Assembly: GCA_030685235.1 (NCBI GenBank)
Contig: MU839152.1
Coordinates: 62,001-126,000 of the forward strand
DNA from: Copromyces sp. CBS 386.78
Lineage: Eukaryota; Ascomycota; Sordariomycetes; Sordariales; Sordariaceae
Direction of reading: 5' to 3'
DNA: 64,000 bases
In this document: in pieces, positions 24,400-35,275 of the stretch
How positions within the stretch are numbered: the first letter of the stretch is position 1
Layout of the letters: each line of letters opens with the position of its first letter
Made by a program: the position numbers and the translations under genes
The notes under the pieces: generated by a model
The model's database searches: none
What the model was told of the DNA's origin: nothing
Seen by the model: the letters and a program-made list of their open reading frames with translations, nothing else

Positions 24400-24705
24400 T
24401 AATCTTTAAACTTATAAATATAGTAGTCGACTACTTTTTCGCTAGAGCTTTAATACGGTCGTAAATATTTTAACGGGTTTACAGGGCTATAACAATAGGG
24501 GCAGAAGGTATAACGGCGGGGGCAAAGGCCGTAACGGCGGGAGTAAGGGCTGTAAACTCTTCCGTAAACGTATTTTAAAGGGTTTATATAGCAGGCTCAT
24601 CCGTAATAGGCGTACCCTCTACAATAAGCGGATCTTCAGCAGTAGGGGTATCTTTCTTTAAGGTCTTAACTACGCGAGGTATATATAGGCGAACTATAAT
24701 TAATA
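24400..24705 (-). pseudogene. Unidentified RIP-damaged coding relic with Ala/Pro-rich repeat
   Basis: The minus strand gives a readable peptide interrupted by few stops: VKTLKKDTPTAEDPLIVEG, then TPITDEPAI, then after stops FTEEFTALTPAVTAFAPAV and IPSAPIVIAL, then YDRIKALAKK. The Ala/Pro/Val stretch is encoded by a degenerate tandem repeat of about 20 bp (24,490-24,556). I recognise no family. It could be the C-terminal, low-complexity end of a transposon protein or of a captured host gene. Being on the opposite strand, it is not the end of the Helitron helicase. Confidence 0.4.
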
Positions 24706-24762
24706 ATAAAGTAAGAACTATATAAAAATAATATTAATATATTACAAAATACTACGAAAAAA

Positions 24763-24816
24763 TAAGCGCGCGTAAGTGTGAAGTACTTACTAGATATTAC
24801 TTAAAACGCGCGCTTA
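24763..24816. repeat. Inverted repeat TAAGCGCGCGT / ACGCGCGCTTA
   Basis: Perfect 11-bp arms at 24,763-24,773 and 24,806-24,816 are separated by 32 bp. The spacer itself contains a weaker inverted pair (GTAAGT and ACTTAC). The CG-rich core stands out in the AT-rich surroundings. It could be the terminus of a small transposon or a cruciform-prone site; the function is unknown. Confidence 0.6.
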
Positions 24817-24944
24817 CGAAAGGCGTAGGCAGGAATAGAATGAGGGGGCGTAAAGAATAGGAAATAGTAATTATAGGGAGAAAGGAAGAAGAAATAAGCA
24901 GGTTAGAAATTTTTTATTATATTATTTGAGTGCGCGGTAGTATT

Positions 24945-24964
24945 CGTATTTATATACGGACTAG
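24945..24964 (+). other. Hairpin followed by CTAG at the AT/GC junction
   Basis: A short hairpin (CGTAT, 4-nt loop, ATACG; 24,945-24,958) is followed two bases later by CTAG (24,961-24,964), and base composition changes from RIPped to normal immediately afterwards. Helitrons end with a hairpin and CTRR, so this may be the 3' end of the plus-strand Helitron. Against this, the next base is A rather than the T expected after a Helitron, and the gap between hairpin and CTRR is short. Confidence 0.35.
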
Positions 24965-26147
24965 AAGGTAGACCCAGCTCTGCTTATATAACGCAGGGAT
25001 CCAGCCTTTCACCGCCCGGGAAGGGCGAGGCCAGCTTGCTGGCCTCCCCGGACACTTGTCCTTTTGAACTATCATGAAGAGCCATCATATGGATGTGCAG
25101 GATCCTGATTAGATCCCATATTTCGGTGAGGTTCTGGGCTCGAATTCAATTTGAGCGCTTCTCTTTTCACCTGCTTCCGGTTTGTCATGTTCGTCCTTGA
25201 CTTCCTGACTTTCTCAAGTAAAGGTGGTTCGACCGGGCTGTGTCCTTGGCTGCCCGAGAGTTCTGGTCTCATTGATAGTGGGAATTACATAGCTAACCAT
25301 TCTGCACATAGTCTAGGGCAAAAACAGTTAAGAGGTTAGAAAGTCTTTAGCGTACATGCCGGGCCCCGCTCCATACCACGGTGGGGCTTCTGTCCAATGA
25401 CATCACCAGGTCCCCCACTACCACGACTTCTGACGCCGATCAACATCCTGTCTGAGAGAGCACGCATCTGCAAGTTTACTGTGGAAAAGGTGTTGGCGAG
25501 AGGGGGTGATGTGAGGGTTCGTGGGGGGCCTCAGGGTCAAAGCAATTTGTAGAAAGTGATCGGGAAGATCCCATGGGAAGGGAGCATCCTCGTTGCTTGG
25601 GTGTTTGGTGGTGTTCTGAGCTCTTCGTCTTGAGGGTGTAGTTTGTCAGTTTTAGGTTGTCAGTTGTGTTTCCCCGAGCGCCAAGCGCAGACATACCTAA
25701 GGCTGGGCAGTGTGATGTGGTGAGGTGGAGTTTTAGGAACGGAGGACCTGGCGACCTTCCATTGTTTGGATGGCAGGTTGGAAGAGGAGACCGGGAAGTA
25801 ATATCTTGGAGTCAACAGTCTTCTTCCTTCTTATTTACCTCTTGCCTCTTTCTTCTCTTGTCCTCGAACGGCTTCAACTTCCTCCTCATACCTCCCCTCG
25901 CTTTCTACCCTCCTCGCCTCTTAGCAGACGTGCTTTCGCTCTAACTTGTTTTTTACGCTTTTGCTTATAAGCTTAACTTGCTTCGTGTTTTGAGAGGTAC
26001 CCATTTGCTCATCACGTTCTTCGTTTTGGCGATTTGTTCTAGACAATCACTCTCTTGAAGATCACGGTCACACACTTCGAAACCGATATCATTAACTACG
26101 GTCACTTTTATACCCCAATTCAGACGATAGATTACCAATCAGTCAAT
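24965..26147. other. Intergenic region upstream of the HAD gene
   Basis: DNA of normal GC content begins here. It contains two adjacent hairpins: CGCCC/GGGCG at 25,013-25,027 and a 9-bp perfect stem GAGGCCAGC/GCTGGCCTC at 25,027-25,046. Several overlapping short open frames occur on both strands at 25.1-25.9 kb, but none has a convincing product. A pyrimidine-rich stretch at 25,830-25,930 lies upstream of the HAD start and fits a fungal promoter/5' leader. Confidence 0.5.
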
Positions 26148-26957
26148 ATGGGCAAGGTAGGAGATATTCTCCCAGGCCAAAGCAGGATTGGACCAACGGG
26201 CACTAACAACCAATCCGGCACGCAGGTCAACACCATTCTCTTCGACTGCGACAACACCCTCGTCCTCTCGGAGGAGCTCGCCTTCGAAGGCTGCGCCGAC
26301 CTGATCAACCAGATCGCCGCCTCCAAGAATGTCCCTCTCGAAAAGGCCTTCACAGGCGAATCCCTCATCGTCGAGTTCGTCGGCCAGAACTTCCGAGGCA
26401 TGATGCGCTCGCTACAGGAACGGTACGGCTTCCCGCTCACCGAGGAGGAGCTAGACACATACGTGAAGAAGGAAGAGGACGTAGTGATCGCCAAGCTGCA
26501 GGAGAAGCTCTCGCCCTGCCCCAACGTCGACGGCGTGCTCGAGCGCCTGGCGGCCGAGGGGAAGTACGAGCTCGCGGTCGTGAGCAGCTCCGCCTTGCGT
26601 CGCGTCAAGGCTAGCATCGAGAAGGTCGGCCAGGACAAATACTTCGGTGACCGGGTGTTCAGCGCGGCGACCAGCCTGGAGAAGCCGACGAGCAAGCCCG
26701 ACCCGGCCATCTACCTGCACGCGCTCAGGGTGCTGGGCAAGAAGGCGGAGGAGTGTGTGGCGGTGGAGGACAGCAAGAGCGGCACCCTGAGCGCCGCGAG
26801 GGCGGGAATCAAGGTCATTGGTTATGTTGGACCCTACAAGGCCGCGGAACGCCTTAAGATGGAAAAGGTCCTGGCGCAAGCGGGTGCGTCCATCATCATG
26901 GATGACTGGAGTCAATTTGAGGGATACATGGCGGCGATTGAGAAGGGCGATTATTAG
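26148..26957 (+). CDS. HAD-superfamily hydrolase (phosphatase/phosphoglucomutase-like)
   Basis: A single-exon, 269-residue protein. The HAD core is visible: motif I FDCDNTLV (Asp33 nucleophile, Asp35 acid/base), motif II VVSSSA (Ser146), the lysine motif EKPTSKPDP (Lys179/Lys183) and motif IV VAVEDSKSG (Glu207/Asp208). A helical cap lies between residues about 43 and 125, as in subfamily IA enzymes such as 2-deoxyglucose-6-phosphatase and beta-phosphoglucomutase-like proteins. The substrate cannot be told from sequence. There is no signal peptide, so it is probably cytosolic. I chose the ATG at 26,148 because the longer frame begins only at a TTG and this ATG has A at -3. It ends 65 bp from the stop of the convergent RIT1 gene. 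It is the first gene beside the RIPped block and itself shows no RIP. Confidence 0.9.
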   Translation: MGKVGDILPGQSRIGPTGTNNQSGTQVNTILFDCDNTLVLSEELAFEGCADLINQIAASKNVPLEKAFTGESLIVEFVGQNFRGMMRSLQERYGFPLTEEELDTYVKKEEDVVIAKLQEKLSPCPNVDGVLERLAAEGKYELAVVSSSALRRVKASIEKVGQDKYFGDRVFSAATSLEKPTSKPDPAIYLHALRVLGKKAEECVAVEDSKSGTLSAARAGIKVIGYVGPYKAAERLKMEKVLAQAGASIIMDDWSQFEGYMAAIEKGDY

Positions 26958-27022
26958 AGGGTGTTTTTAGACGATACCCATCATGTTTTCTTGGTTTCTG
27001 TATTGAATCACAACAACCCTTT

Positions 27023-28499
27023 TCATTTCTGCCAGTCCATCAGGAAACTGTTTACGCTCTGAAGAGTTGCCCTGCTTGGGTTAGCATCGGGAAACGCTGT
27101 CATGATATGACCCAGCTTCACCCGAATGGAAGCCTTGTTGTGATTCTGCTCTTGGTCCTGTGCAGACCTGATGGTCCCAGCTGAATCGACGAAGCACCAG
27201 CAGTAAAGAGCAAGGGCCACTCCAACCGACAAGTCCCTACCAGACTCGCACAATAAGGCAACCTCTTTGTTTGTCTCTCTGCCCGTCCCCGTCTCAGCAT
27301 CGGCAGCGGGTTCTTGCAGGAACCGCGAGACAAAGTCGCAAATACTCGGCAACGCCTCCCTCAAGAACCGACTCGCAGTCTTACTCTTACCCAGCCCAAC
27401 CTCCATATGCCTCTTCGACTTCTCCCACGTCTCTTTCTCGGTCGTCTTTGGCACAAGACTAACCACACAAACCACCCTTTCGTTGGAAGAAGAAGCTAGC
27501 GCTTCTGCCTCCGCCGACAAAGCACCCACAAACAATCTCGGCGCAACCGTCTTCAACTCACCCACCGCTTGTCCGCCCGCCTCCGAATTCGCAACCAACT
27601 TCTCAATCAACCCCGGCAACTCCCCCTCCGGCGTCTCCAACAACTGACTCTGGTTCGCCCAAAACAGCGGCGCCGTAAGTCCATGCGCCCAGTTCTCCGT
27701 GTCGTCGCCCGCGCCCTGGATGTATCCCTCCTCACTCATCTCTGTCCCGACCACCCGGCGGGAGCTGGTGCAGCAGACTACGGGGTGGTAGCGGGTTGTG
27801 ATCTCAGCGAGCATTTCAGGGGTGAGGTTGTCGTCGGGTGTTACCCAGAGCGGGCGGAGGGGTTTGGTGATTTGTTGGCGGAGAGCAGAGAGATCGGGTT
27901 GGAGGGCGAGAAGGGAGGTGAGGAAATAGGAAAGACGGGAGGACATTTGGGAGGCTTCGGAGGAGGAGACTACCGTTGGGGGGGCGTGCAGCTCGTGGGA
28001 GGAGGGGTGGGAGGGGAAGAGGGCTTGGTTGAGGACCGAACACCAGATGGGGATGGTTTTAGAGAGGGCGTCGGGCATACGCTTGCCTCGCCTGGTTGAG
28101 TCTACGACGATGCATCTGTGGTCAAGATGGTTAGTGAGAGGAACATATTCGAGATGCAAGGTAAACAAACCCATCATTCCGCCCAATAACCTCCAAAAGA
28201 TGAAAGTTCAACCTCCTCGTGCTAAACTTCCACTGGCCCGTATGTCCATCGGTGCTCTTAAAGTAAGCAGACCCCGTCTTCAGTTGAGGATCAATATACC
28301 AGCTGCCGCATCGCTCATTGGCCACGAGAGGTAAGCCCAGGACATCAGCTACTTCCTGCACGAAAGCCGCATCGTGCTGTATGGACTTGAGGCGGTTGGT
28401 GATGGAGAGATTCGACTTCTTGAGATCGCCCAGGATCTTTGAGAAGTTGTGGTTGGCTTGCTCCGAGAAGACAATGTCTGCTAGGGTGGGACCTGGCAT
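27023..28499 (-). CDS. rit1: tRNA A64-2'-O-ribosylphosphate transferase (initiator tRNA)
   Basis: Two exons, 28,499-28,171 and 28,115-27,023, with a 55-bp intron (donor GTTTGT, branch CTAAC, acceptor CAG; phase 2), give 473 residues (the yeast enzyme is about 513). The N-terminal half carries the Rit1 signature CGSWYIDP..AYFKSTDGHTGQWKFSTRR (residues 64-95). Across the splice junction it has DSTRRGKRMPDALSKTIPIW (115-134). The C-terminus has CESGRD (399-404) in a phosphatase-like fold, as in Rit1. The enzyme transfers a phosphoribosyl group to A64 of initiator tRNA-Met, keeping it out of elongation. It is transcribed towards the HAD gene. The exon junction restores the conserved reading exactly, so the model is secure. 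Confidence 0.93.
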
Positions 28500-31400
28500 G
28501 ACGGATTGTGTTTACGGCCGATATCTCTAGCTTACGGGTTTATGCCGGGGCAATTTCGATATCTTTTTTTCCCCCGTTGTATACTGTAAGCGATGATGGA
28601 AAGCCGGACCCCGGATCTATCGAGTCGGAGAGTTTCGCAATTGTGGATGATGATATGATTCCTTGATTGACTTTGGATGCTTCTTCCTGGTTTCAGAATT
28701 TGCAATACGATGGAATAATGCGGAGATGTTATGTTGTGACCGACTTTTTTCAATATCTTGACCCCGATATCGTGGCTTAGATTTCTTGGTGTTGAGGACG
28801 TAGTTTACGCAGAAGGAATGAACCCTTGGCCGGCACTGAAACCCCGTTCGATTTCTTACCTCTAGCGTGACAGAAACTTTACGGAAACCTTGAAATCCCG
28901 GCCAGGGCTAGTCACCCAGTAATGTTTCGGTCTCGGCTTGTAACGAAGAAGGGTGGAGCGGCCCAAGCCACTGCGCTAAGCCCGTTTCGAGTCCACAGTG
29001 GATCAAACTCCACAGGCGGGTGGCCGGAGCTGGGGATCGGGCTCGGGGATCCCGATGATATGTTGCGGGAGGTCGGGAATGGACATGAACACGACCGACT
29101 TCTGGATATGCCTCGCAAGGCTGATCTTTTTTGGTGATGAGTTGTCTCGGAGGATCGTCGTGAGATATCGGAGTTGAGGATGTCAATACGTAAACAAGTC
29201 TGTCGTTCCATGATTGTCAAGATATGGCGGACGCAGGTGCACAGATATTGTCAATGCTTTCCCGCTTGACACTACTTAGGCTGTTGCAAAGATACTATAC
29301 GATGAATAGTAACAATCGGAAGAGCAAGGAGGTCAACTATAACAAACTTTTTCCACGTTCTATTCACTCATTTCTTTACAAAGCTGAAGTTGATCAAATA
29401 GGAACATGGAGGCACATATCATCATCAATCGTGGCCGATCTTGGTCGAGGAAAGGACGGGATCTGGAAATCATCCAGGGGCACTGATTACTGATGCGACC
29501 CCACATTCTTGACGACGAAGCCGAGTTTGGGCCTCCATCTTCTGCCCGTTTCTTTTTGCAACACCATCAACGGTACGCTAGTCCAACGTATTGAAAACAT
29601 CATAACCAACTTTTTCAAAAAATTGAAACCGACTGGTCTCGTAAGCGAAAGGATTCTGGCTATTTCCCATTCCAATACCAGCAAGATTGGTTCATTTGGC
29701 CCGAGTCGACGACCTTTCCATTTCTTTTCGTATGATGGCACGATTGGCTACGATTGACAATCAGAGTTCCCGATAGCCTTCTGCTCGGGCCAAGCTCCTG
29801 AACTGGAAACTCATTACACAGCGGCATGTAAGCCGCCATTTGTCCTTTTTTTCTCTCCCCACTTCCATCCTTCGCTCGCGTGGCTGATCAAAAGTCCCAG
29901 ACGGGAAGGATGCCCGGGTTTCTCATTGGCAGCCCCAGACTTGTCAGCGTACGGGACATGTTCTTTTTGGCGCTTCTTTCTTCTTGATCAATTCACCGGC
30001 CCGACGATCCTCTGTTTCTTGCAAACGTCTGGAACAACGACAAGCAAGCATGGCTGATAACTGCCGAGCAGCAGATGTCAATCAATGTGAAGCGGAAATA
30101 CGACGGCATTGCTGACTGCACGGCGAAACATGCAAGCCAGTTTTGTGGCCCTCATGGCCGCCGTTTCCCCTGCGTCAGGTACCGTGTTGCCGGCGGGACA
30201 AAGGTCGGCTTCCGGGGGCTGCCCGCACCGTGACCGGCCGTAACTCGGCTCGGCTCCGGACAATTCTGTCCGGTTTACCATATTCGAGGATGGCTCCACG
30301 CCGTCGACAGGTGCCCCGCATGGAAGCTCGATAGCACGACGCAACCAGTTGACACAGCCTCTTCTGCTCCAGCGTCACCGCCAGATAGAGAATTCTGACG
30401 ACGCTTGAGATGATTCGAAACTGCCGTCTTGTGTGTCAAGATAAATAATGTCTTGCGAGTTTCGACTTCGACACACCGCAAATTTAAAAGCCCCCGCCAA
30501 TCGGCATCTGAAGCTCTCGAATCTGGAGATCATGATCTGAAGCTAGTCCCGGACAAAAGCCTTGGAAAACTGGGGCGCCGAGAACAGGTCTGAAGGTAGG
30601 AAGCCTGTTGATTGGTCGTAATGGACATTGGCACGATCCTAGCTTCGCCGCAAAATCATCCAACGTTTTGACTTTTGTTCTTTCCGAAGCCATCGATACA
30701 AGCTCTCTTCGCTCTTCATTGGTGAAAAGGTCAGACTGCGCAGGAATGTGCACTACGCCTACGCCGCCCGGCCGCACCTAGCGAGGCCACCCACCCCTTG
30801 GGGTAACCGACCACCCTGATTTTAGGGCTGATGAGGAACTGCAAGTCAACGGTTGAAGGGGTCTGATGTCCAGCCATTGAGAGCTTGTCCCATGGGAAAG
30901 GGTATGCAGTCGATGTAGGTATGTATGTACCTACATTCTCTGTCCATCTTCTTGGGTCAATAGGGACTGACTGGGTGCCGTTCGTACATGCGTTGTTGTC
31001 GTGAAAATGCGCAGCAGCCAGGCCATGGCCCAATCATTCGCGGTTTGGTGAGCTCGCGATCACCATCGGATCCAAGCCGCACCGCCGCCGCCTGTGGGTC
31101 GTAGGGCTGGAATGGAGGGCAAAGCCGGCGGCGGCCGGAGTTCAATTCGTCAGTACCCCCCACAAAGTCCATGTCATTTTCATCATGGCCCATTGGCCTT
31201 ACCTCCTACGACGCCGCCGTCCCGTGGTGTAGTCTTTTGGCCCGGCACCGTCAGGGCCGCGTCATAATCTTTGCGCAATGTTTGTCCATGCTTGTATGTG
31301 TCGATCTTCATCAACTCCAGCCATGGCTGCTGGCAACACAGACATGACGGGGTGACTAGTGGTCATTGCCGGACTTGCGTTGACGTTGACGTTGACATTG

Positions 31401-32903
31401 ACCATGTAACTGTAGTCCAAGCCTTTGCCGCCACATCGCGGTTACCATCATGCTGCCCTTTGTTGCGCAAAGTTGCGATTCCTAGGGAACAGAAGTCGGT
31501 TATAGTCCAGTCGGATAAGCTCCAGCCAAAACAGACTCGTGGCCCCGTGGAACAAGCGCTCTCTACAGCACCCGAGACTCCTCTTGCGCGACTTTCAAGG
31601 CGTTAGATTTTGAGATGACCAACCGACAAGACATGAACATGCGGTCATGTTTGTTGAGAATGGCAGTGAAAGATGCCGGCATATGATTTCGAAAGCCGGG
31701 GCAGCCAATGCGCGTGGCCGGACTAGCTAGCCTACTACGTAGGTAGCCTCCGCCTACCGGTACACAGCCTGGCGAGACCCTCGTCCCTCAGGCAACCTTG
31801 CAGCCGTGTGGCACCCCATGTCCTACGAGCCAAACAGAAGCGGTGACCTTATGAATTATTTTCCCCTGCCCGCTGTGGAAAAATGATGATTACGTACCTT
31901 GGCCGTTTCCTTGCTTTGGCTTTCCTTGCCTTTATTCCACCTAGAGACCTCATCAAAAGGAAACGCGGGGTGAACACCATCCATTCAGCATCTCGGGATC
32001 TGAATGGAGGGAAGCATCATGTACCTTCGCCCATCTCCCATTACCAGGTCTTCCCCCATGGGGATTGCTTCTTTCAAACAAACCCTCATCACCCAAACCC
32101 CAAGAATATCTCATATCATTAGACATTGGCTTGGAGATTCATTAAGGTCATCCTCAAGCGAGAGCCGTGACCGACTTTGTTCCCTTCTTGGCGCCCATTT
32201 ACGGATTTGAGTTTTGGTTTGTTTCGCATGAATACATAACACACAGTTTGTTACCGTTACATGGCTTTTACAGACCCGTTTAATTAAGCATGGGTCGAAT
32301 GATGGGGCAGCGTGGCGGATGGCGGCCTGCATCTGGTAGCGCATGTCACCAAGTAGTACAGGACGGACTAGTACGTGTAAGAAGCTCTCTCCCCCTTGAT
32401 CTGACTACCCTCCTCGTCCCGTCTCCCGGACCCTCCCAGGCATGCTCCGATGAGGGTGTCTTTAAGAAGTCCTGGATTCGCCAAAGCTCCTCCCACCCTT
32501 GCCTCTTGTTTTAATTCCATTTCTTTTCCAACCCGAACCTCAAAGTGCCACCGACGTCGGCGTTATCGCCTCGCTGCTGCTTGCTGCTTGCTACTTACAA
32601 CTAACAAGCCAGTTCCATCCCGTCATTATTGGTTCCTGCGTGCATTTGATTTGATCACCATTCAGCGGCGGTCCACTTCGTCCCGAATTCGACGACATAC
32701 ATCCACTTACAACACATACATACATACGACCAACCGACCCGATACACATACACGCCGAGGTCGAATTCGAGCCGCTGCACGACTGCTGTTTCTTCGAGTC
32801 TTCAACGACTGCGATGCCGCTATTTGACACATGGTTTCACCCCAGACCGAAACCAAATAGCGCCAATCAACTTCAAGAGATCGACACTTAAACACCAGCC
32901 TTC
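28500..32903. other. 4.4-kb intergenic region between divergent rit1 and the Zn2Cys6 gene
   Basis: It holds the promoters of the divergent genes and probably a long 5' leader for the transcription factor. Open frames of up to about 125 codons occur on both strands but overlap one another and show no recognisable domain. Visible features are a short hexamer tandem (about four copies of GTTGAC-like units, 31,379-31,403), a short CATA repeat at about 32,716-32,730, and pyrimidine-rich sequence at 32,380-32,560. I found no tRNA or 5S rRNA pattern. Confidence 0.5.
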
Positions 32904-35275
32904 ATGTCATCATCGCCAGAATTTGGCCACTCGCCTCAACTCTCCAGTCTCTCCTCCGGCATGATTGCAATACCAGCCATGAACGGCACGGCAGTTGACG
33001 CTTCCCAAAGGCCCAGGCGGGCGAGGACAAGCAAACCAAAAGTCAAGACTGGGTGCGCCAACTGCAAGTACGTACAGTGCATTACAGGCGTAGGAAGTTG
33101 GGACCGAAATGGATACAGATCGGATGGCAGCTTGAAAGCATGGGACGAGATGCTAACAACCCTTTCACGGCCAGGTTGCGGAGGATCAAATGCGATGAAA
33201 AGCGGCCGGCGTGCTCTAACTGTGTCCGTTCCCGGAAAGAATGCACAGGTTACCCACCTCCGCCCCGAAGCGCAAGGCCGTTCGAGGAGATCAGGATTGC
33301 GCCGAAACCATTACTGCCAGCAGCCACACCTCTTCCTGGCCGCGGTGCTCCCATCCAGCTTGCCCCCCGCCGAGCTCAAAAGTACCAAAGGCGAAACACA
33401 CCTCCGGGAACACCACCACGAGAGTCTGCCGCCACTGCCGTAATACTCCACCGAGCGCCGACCGCGAACGTGCCATTTACCGACCGGGAGGGCTTATATT
33501 TCCAGTTGTTCCGCGAACATACCGCCAACGAGCTTTCGGGATTCTTCGATTCTGGTTTCTGGTCGCGAACAGTCCTACAAGAATGTCACTCGGAGCCGAC
33601 GATCCGTCATGCCGTGGTGGCATTAGGTGCTCTGTACAAGACTTTGGAGAAGACGTGTGAGTCGCCGCCGGGCTCTCCGGTCAGCGATCGAGATCCCACC
33701 GACCTTGCCATGACGCATTTCCGAATGGCTTTGGAAAAGTACCAAGAGGCCATCCGCTCCCTACTAAATACATCGGACCCTATGTCCAACCGGACAAGAC
33801 TCATGGCCAGTGTGCTGCTAGCATGCTTCGACTCGTTCGTTGGCGACCACAAACAGGCCATTTTCCAAATCCAGACAGGACTCCAGTTGCTCGAGAAGCT
33901 GCGTGCCGAGAGGAGGCGGGCCCTCATTACCCAACCAGGGGAGCCCGTAGAAGACGAGCTGATCCAGATGTTCACCAGGTTGGCGATCCAAGCCAAGTCC
34001 TACGACATGGCCTTCCACTTCCCGCAACCGTACGTTGTGCGTTTGACGCAGGCCGAGCAGGACCCATCGTCACCAGCTTCCGACGCCAGTTCTCCCGGCT
34101 CTCAGTTCCAAGAACCCATCCCAGATCGCTTCGCTTCCGTAATAGAAGCCCGTGTCGCATGGGACAAGCTCTGCGAGCGCATCTTCAAGTTCACCGAGAC
34201 CATGTTCAAGCACGTGCCCAACGGACCCATGGGGCTATTACCACCGAACCTCAAGCGCTACGGCCTCGGCTTCAAGCAGGACCTGGACGCCTGGTCTGAA
34301 GCCTTCGAGCCGATCCTCCAGTCGCGAACCGCACCGGGGGTAACCAGCCAGGAAAAGGCGGCCATCGCCGTCCTGAAAATGTTCCAGATCATGGCACTCA
34401 TCCTCTTCCTCATGACCTTCAGCGCGTCCGAGATGCAGTTCGACAACTTCAACAGCTACTTCAAGGCCATTGTCGACTTGGCTTTGGAAGTCGTCGGCGA
34501 CGAGGAGAGGCGGGCAGCCGCCAAGCGCTGTCCGGATCCGGATTTCTGCCGGCACGGCCATGGACATCATGGCCACAACGCGCGAGGGGGGGCGCCACGA
34601 GACATCTTTGGTGGGCATGAGTATGCGGCCCGGCATATCAAGCCGAGCTTCAGTGCCGACCTGGGCATCGTGCCTCCCTTATTCGTGGTGGCGACCAAGT
34701 GCCGCGACCCCGTCATCCGAAGGCAGGCTATCCAGCTCCTCCGCAGTAGTGCTCGGAGAGAGGCCATGTGGGATAGCGAGCTGACGGCGCGGATCGGCAT
34801 GTGGATCACGGAGATTGAGGAGTCGGATCATTTTTCTATTATCACGCCGGGTAGTAGTCCCGTGGCGATGTTTTCGCAGATGTCGATGGCCATGGGAATG
34901 GATGAGGCGGCAATCGTGGACAGCAACAGCATGGATGGGACAGGAACAGTGATGACCATCAGTGCAAAATCCGGAGTGGTCCGGTCTGATAGTAACGGGA
35001 GTGCGAACGGGAGTTTGAATGGGAATGCAACAACAAGATGGGGAAGACGAACGGGAAGTTCCAGCAGCTCAGGTACTTCCGGAAGCACTCACTACATCTG
35101 GCCGACACAGCAGCAGCTGGCGCCGCCAAAGGTTATTCCAGAAGAACGAAGGGTGATGGTGAGGGCGGTGCAGTTTGACCTGCACAAGCGGACGGCTACG
35201 GTCCAGCTCGGCACGAGAGGGTTGCGGAACGGCCAGATGGATTTGAAGACAAGGACTACCAGCATTACGTGGTGA
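32904..35275 (+). CDS. Zn2Cys6 (fungal binuclear cluster) transcription factor
   Basis: Exons 32,904-33,067 and 33,175-35,275 are joined across a 107-bp intron (donor GTACGT, branch GCTAAC, acceptor CAG), giving 754 residues. The intron splits the zinc cluster itself. After splicing, the six cysteines are at 51, 54, 61, 68, 71 and 78, with spacing C-X2-C-X6-C-X6-C-X2-C-X6-C. A basic stretch precedes them (RPRRARTSKPKVK, 36-48). A helical region rich in conserved-looking segments (about 150-560) resembles the Fungal_trans_2-type middle homology region. The tail is Ser/Gly/Asn-rich. It is a nuclear DNA-binding regulator, probably binding CGG half-sites; targets are unknown. The ATG at 32,904 has TTC before it. 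The gene faces ham-2 tail to tail, with 672 bp between stops. Confidence 0.9.

Larger units (their letters stand above)
23196..24944. other. RIP-mutated DNA between the Helitron helicase and the AT/GC boundary
   Basis: The AT-rich relic sequence continues. From 23,200 to 23,600 the top strand is poor in G but keeps C and CA, which suggests mutation of one strand only. Around 24,400-24,700 the minus strand reads as a partly continuous peptide with an Ala/Pro/Val-rich repeat (see separate entry). At 24,763-24,816 lies an 11-bp perfect inverted repeat. I found no intact gene. Confidence 0.55.

Noticed and set aside
26055..26147. N-terminal 31-residue extension of the HAD protein
   Set aside because: It begins at TTG, not ATG, and the extension shows no domain. 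The first in-frame ATG at 26,148 has a good context and the HAD core begins soon after it.
27267..28099. Plus-strand open frames of 126 and 176 codons
   Set aside because: They are shadows of the RIT1 exons on the minus strand.
28908..29493. Open frames of about 90-100 codons on both strands between rit1 and the Zn2Cys6 gene
   Set aside because: They overlap each other, lack recognisable domains and several start at non-ATG codons.
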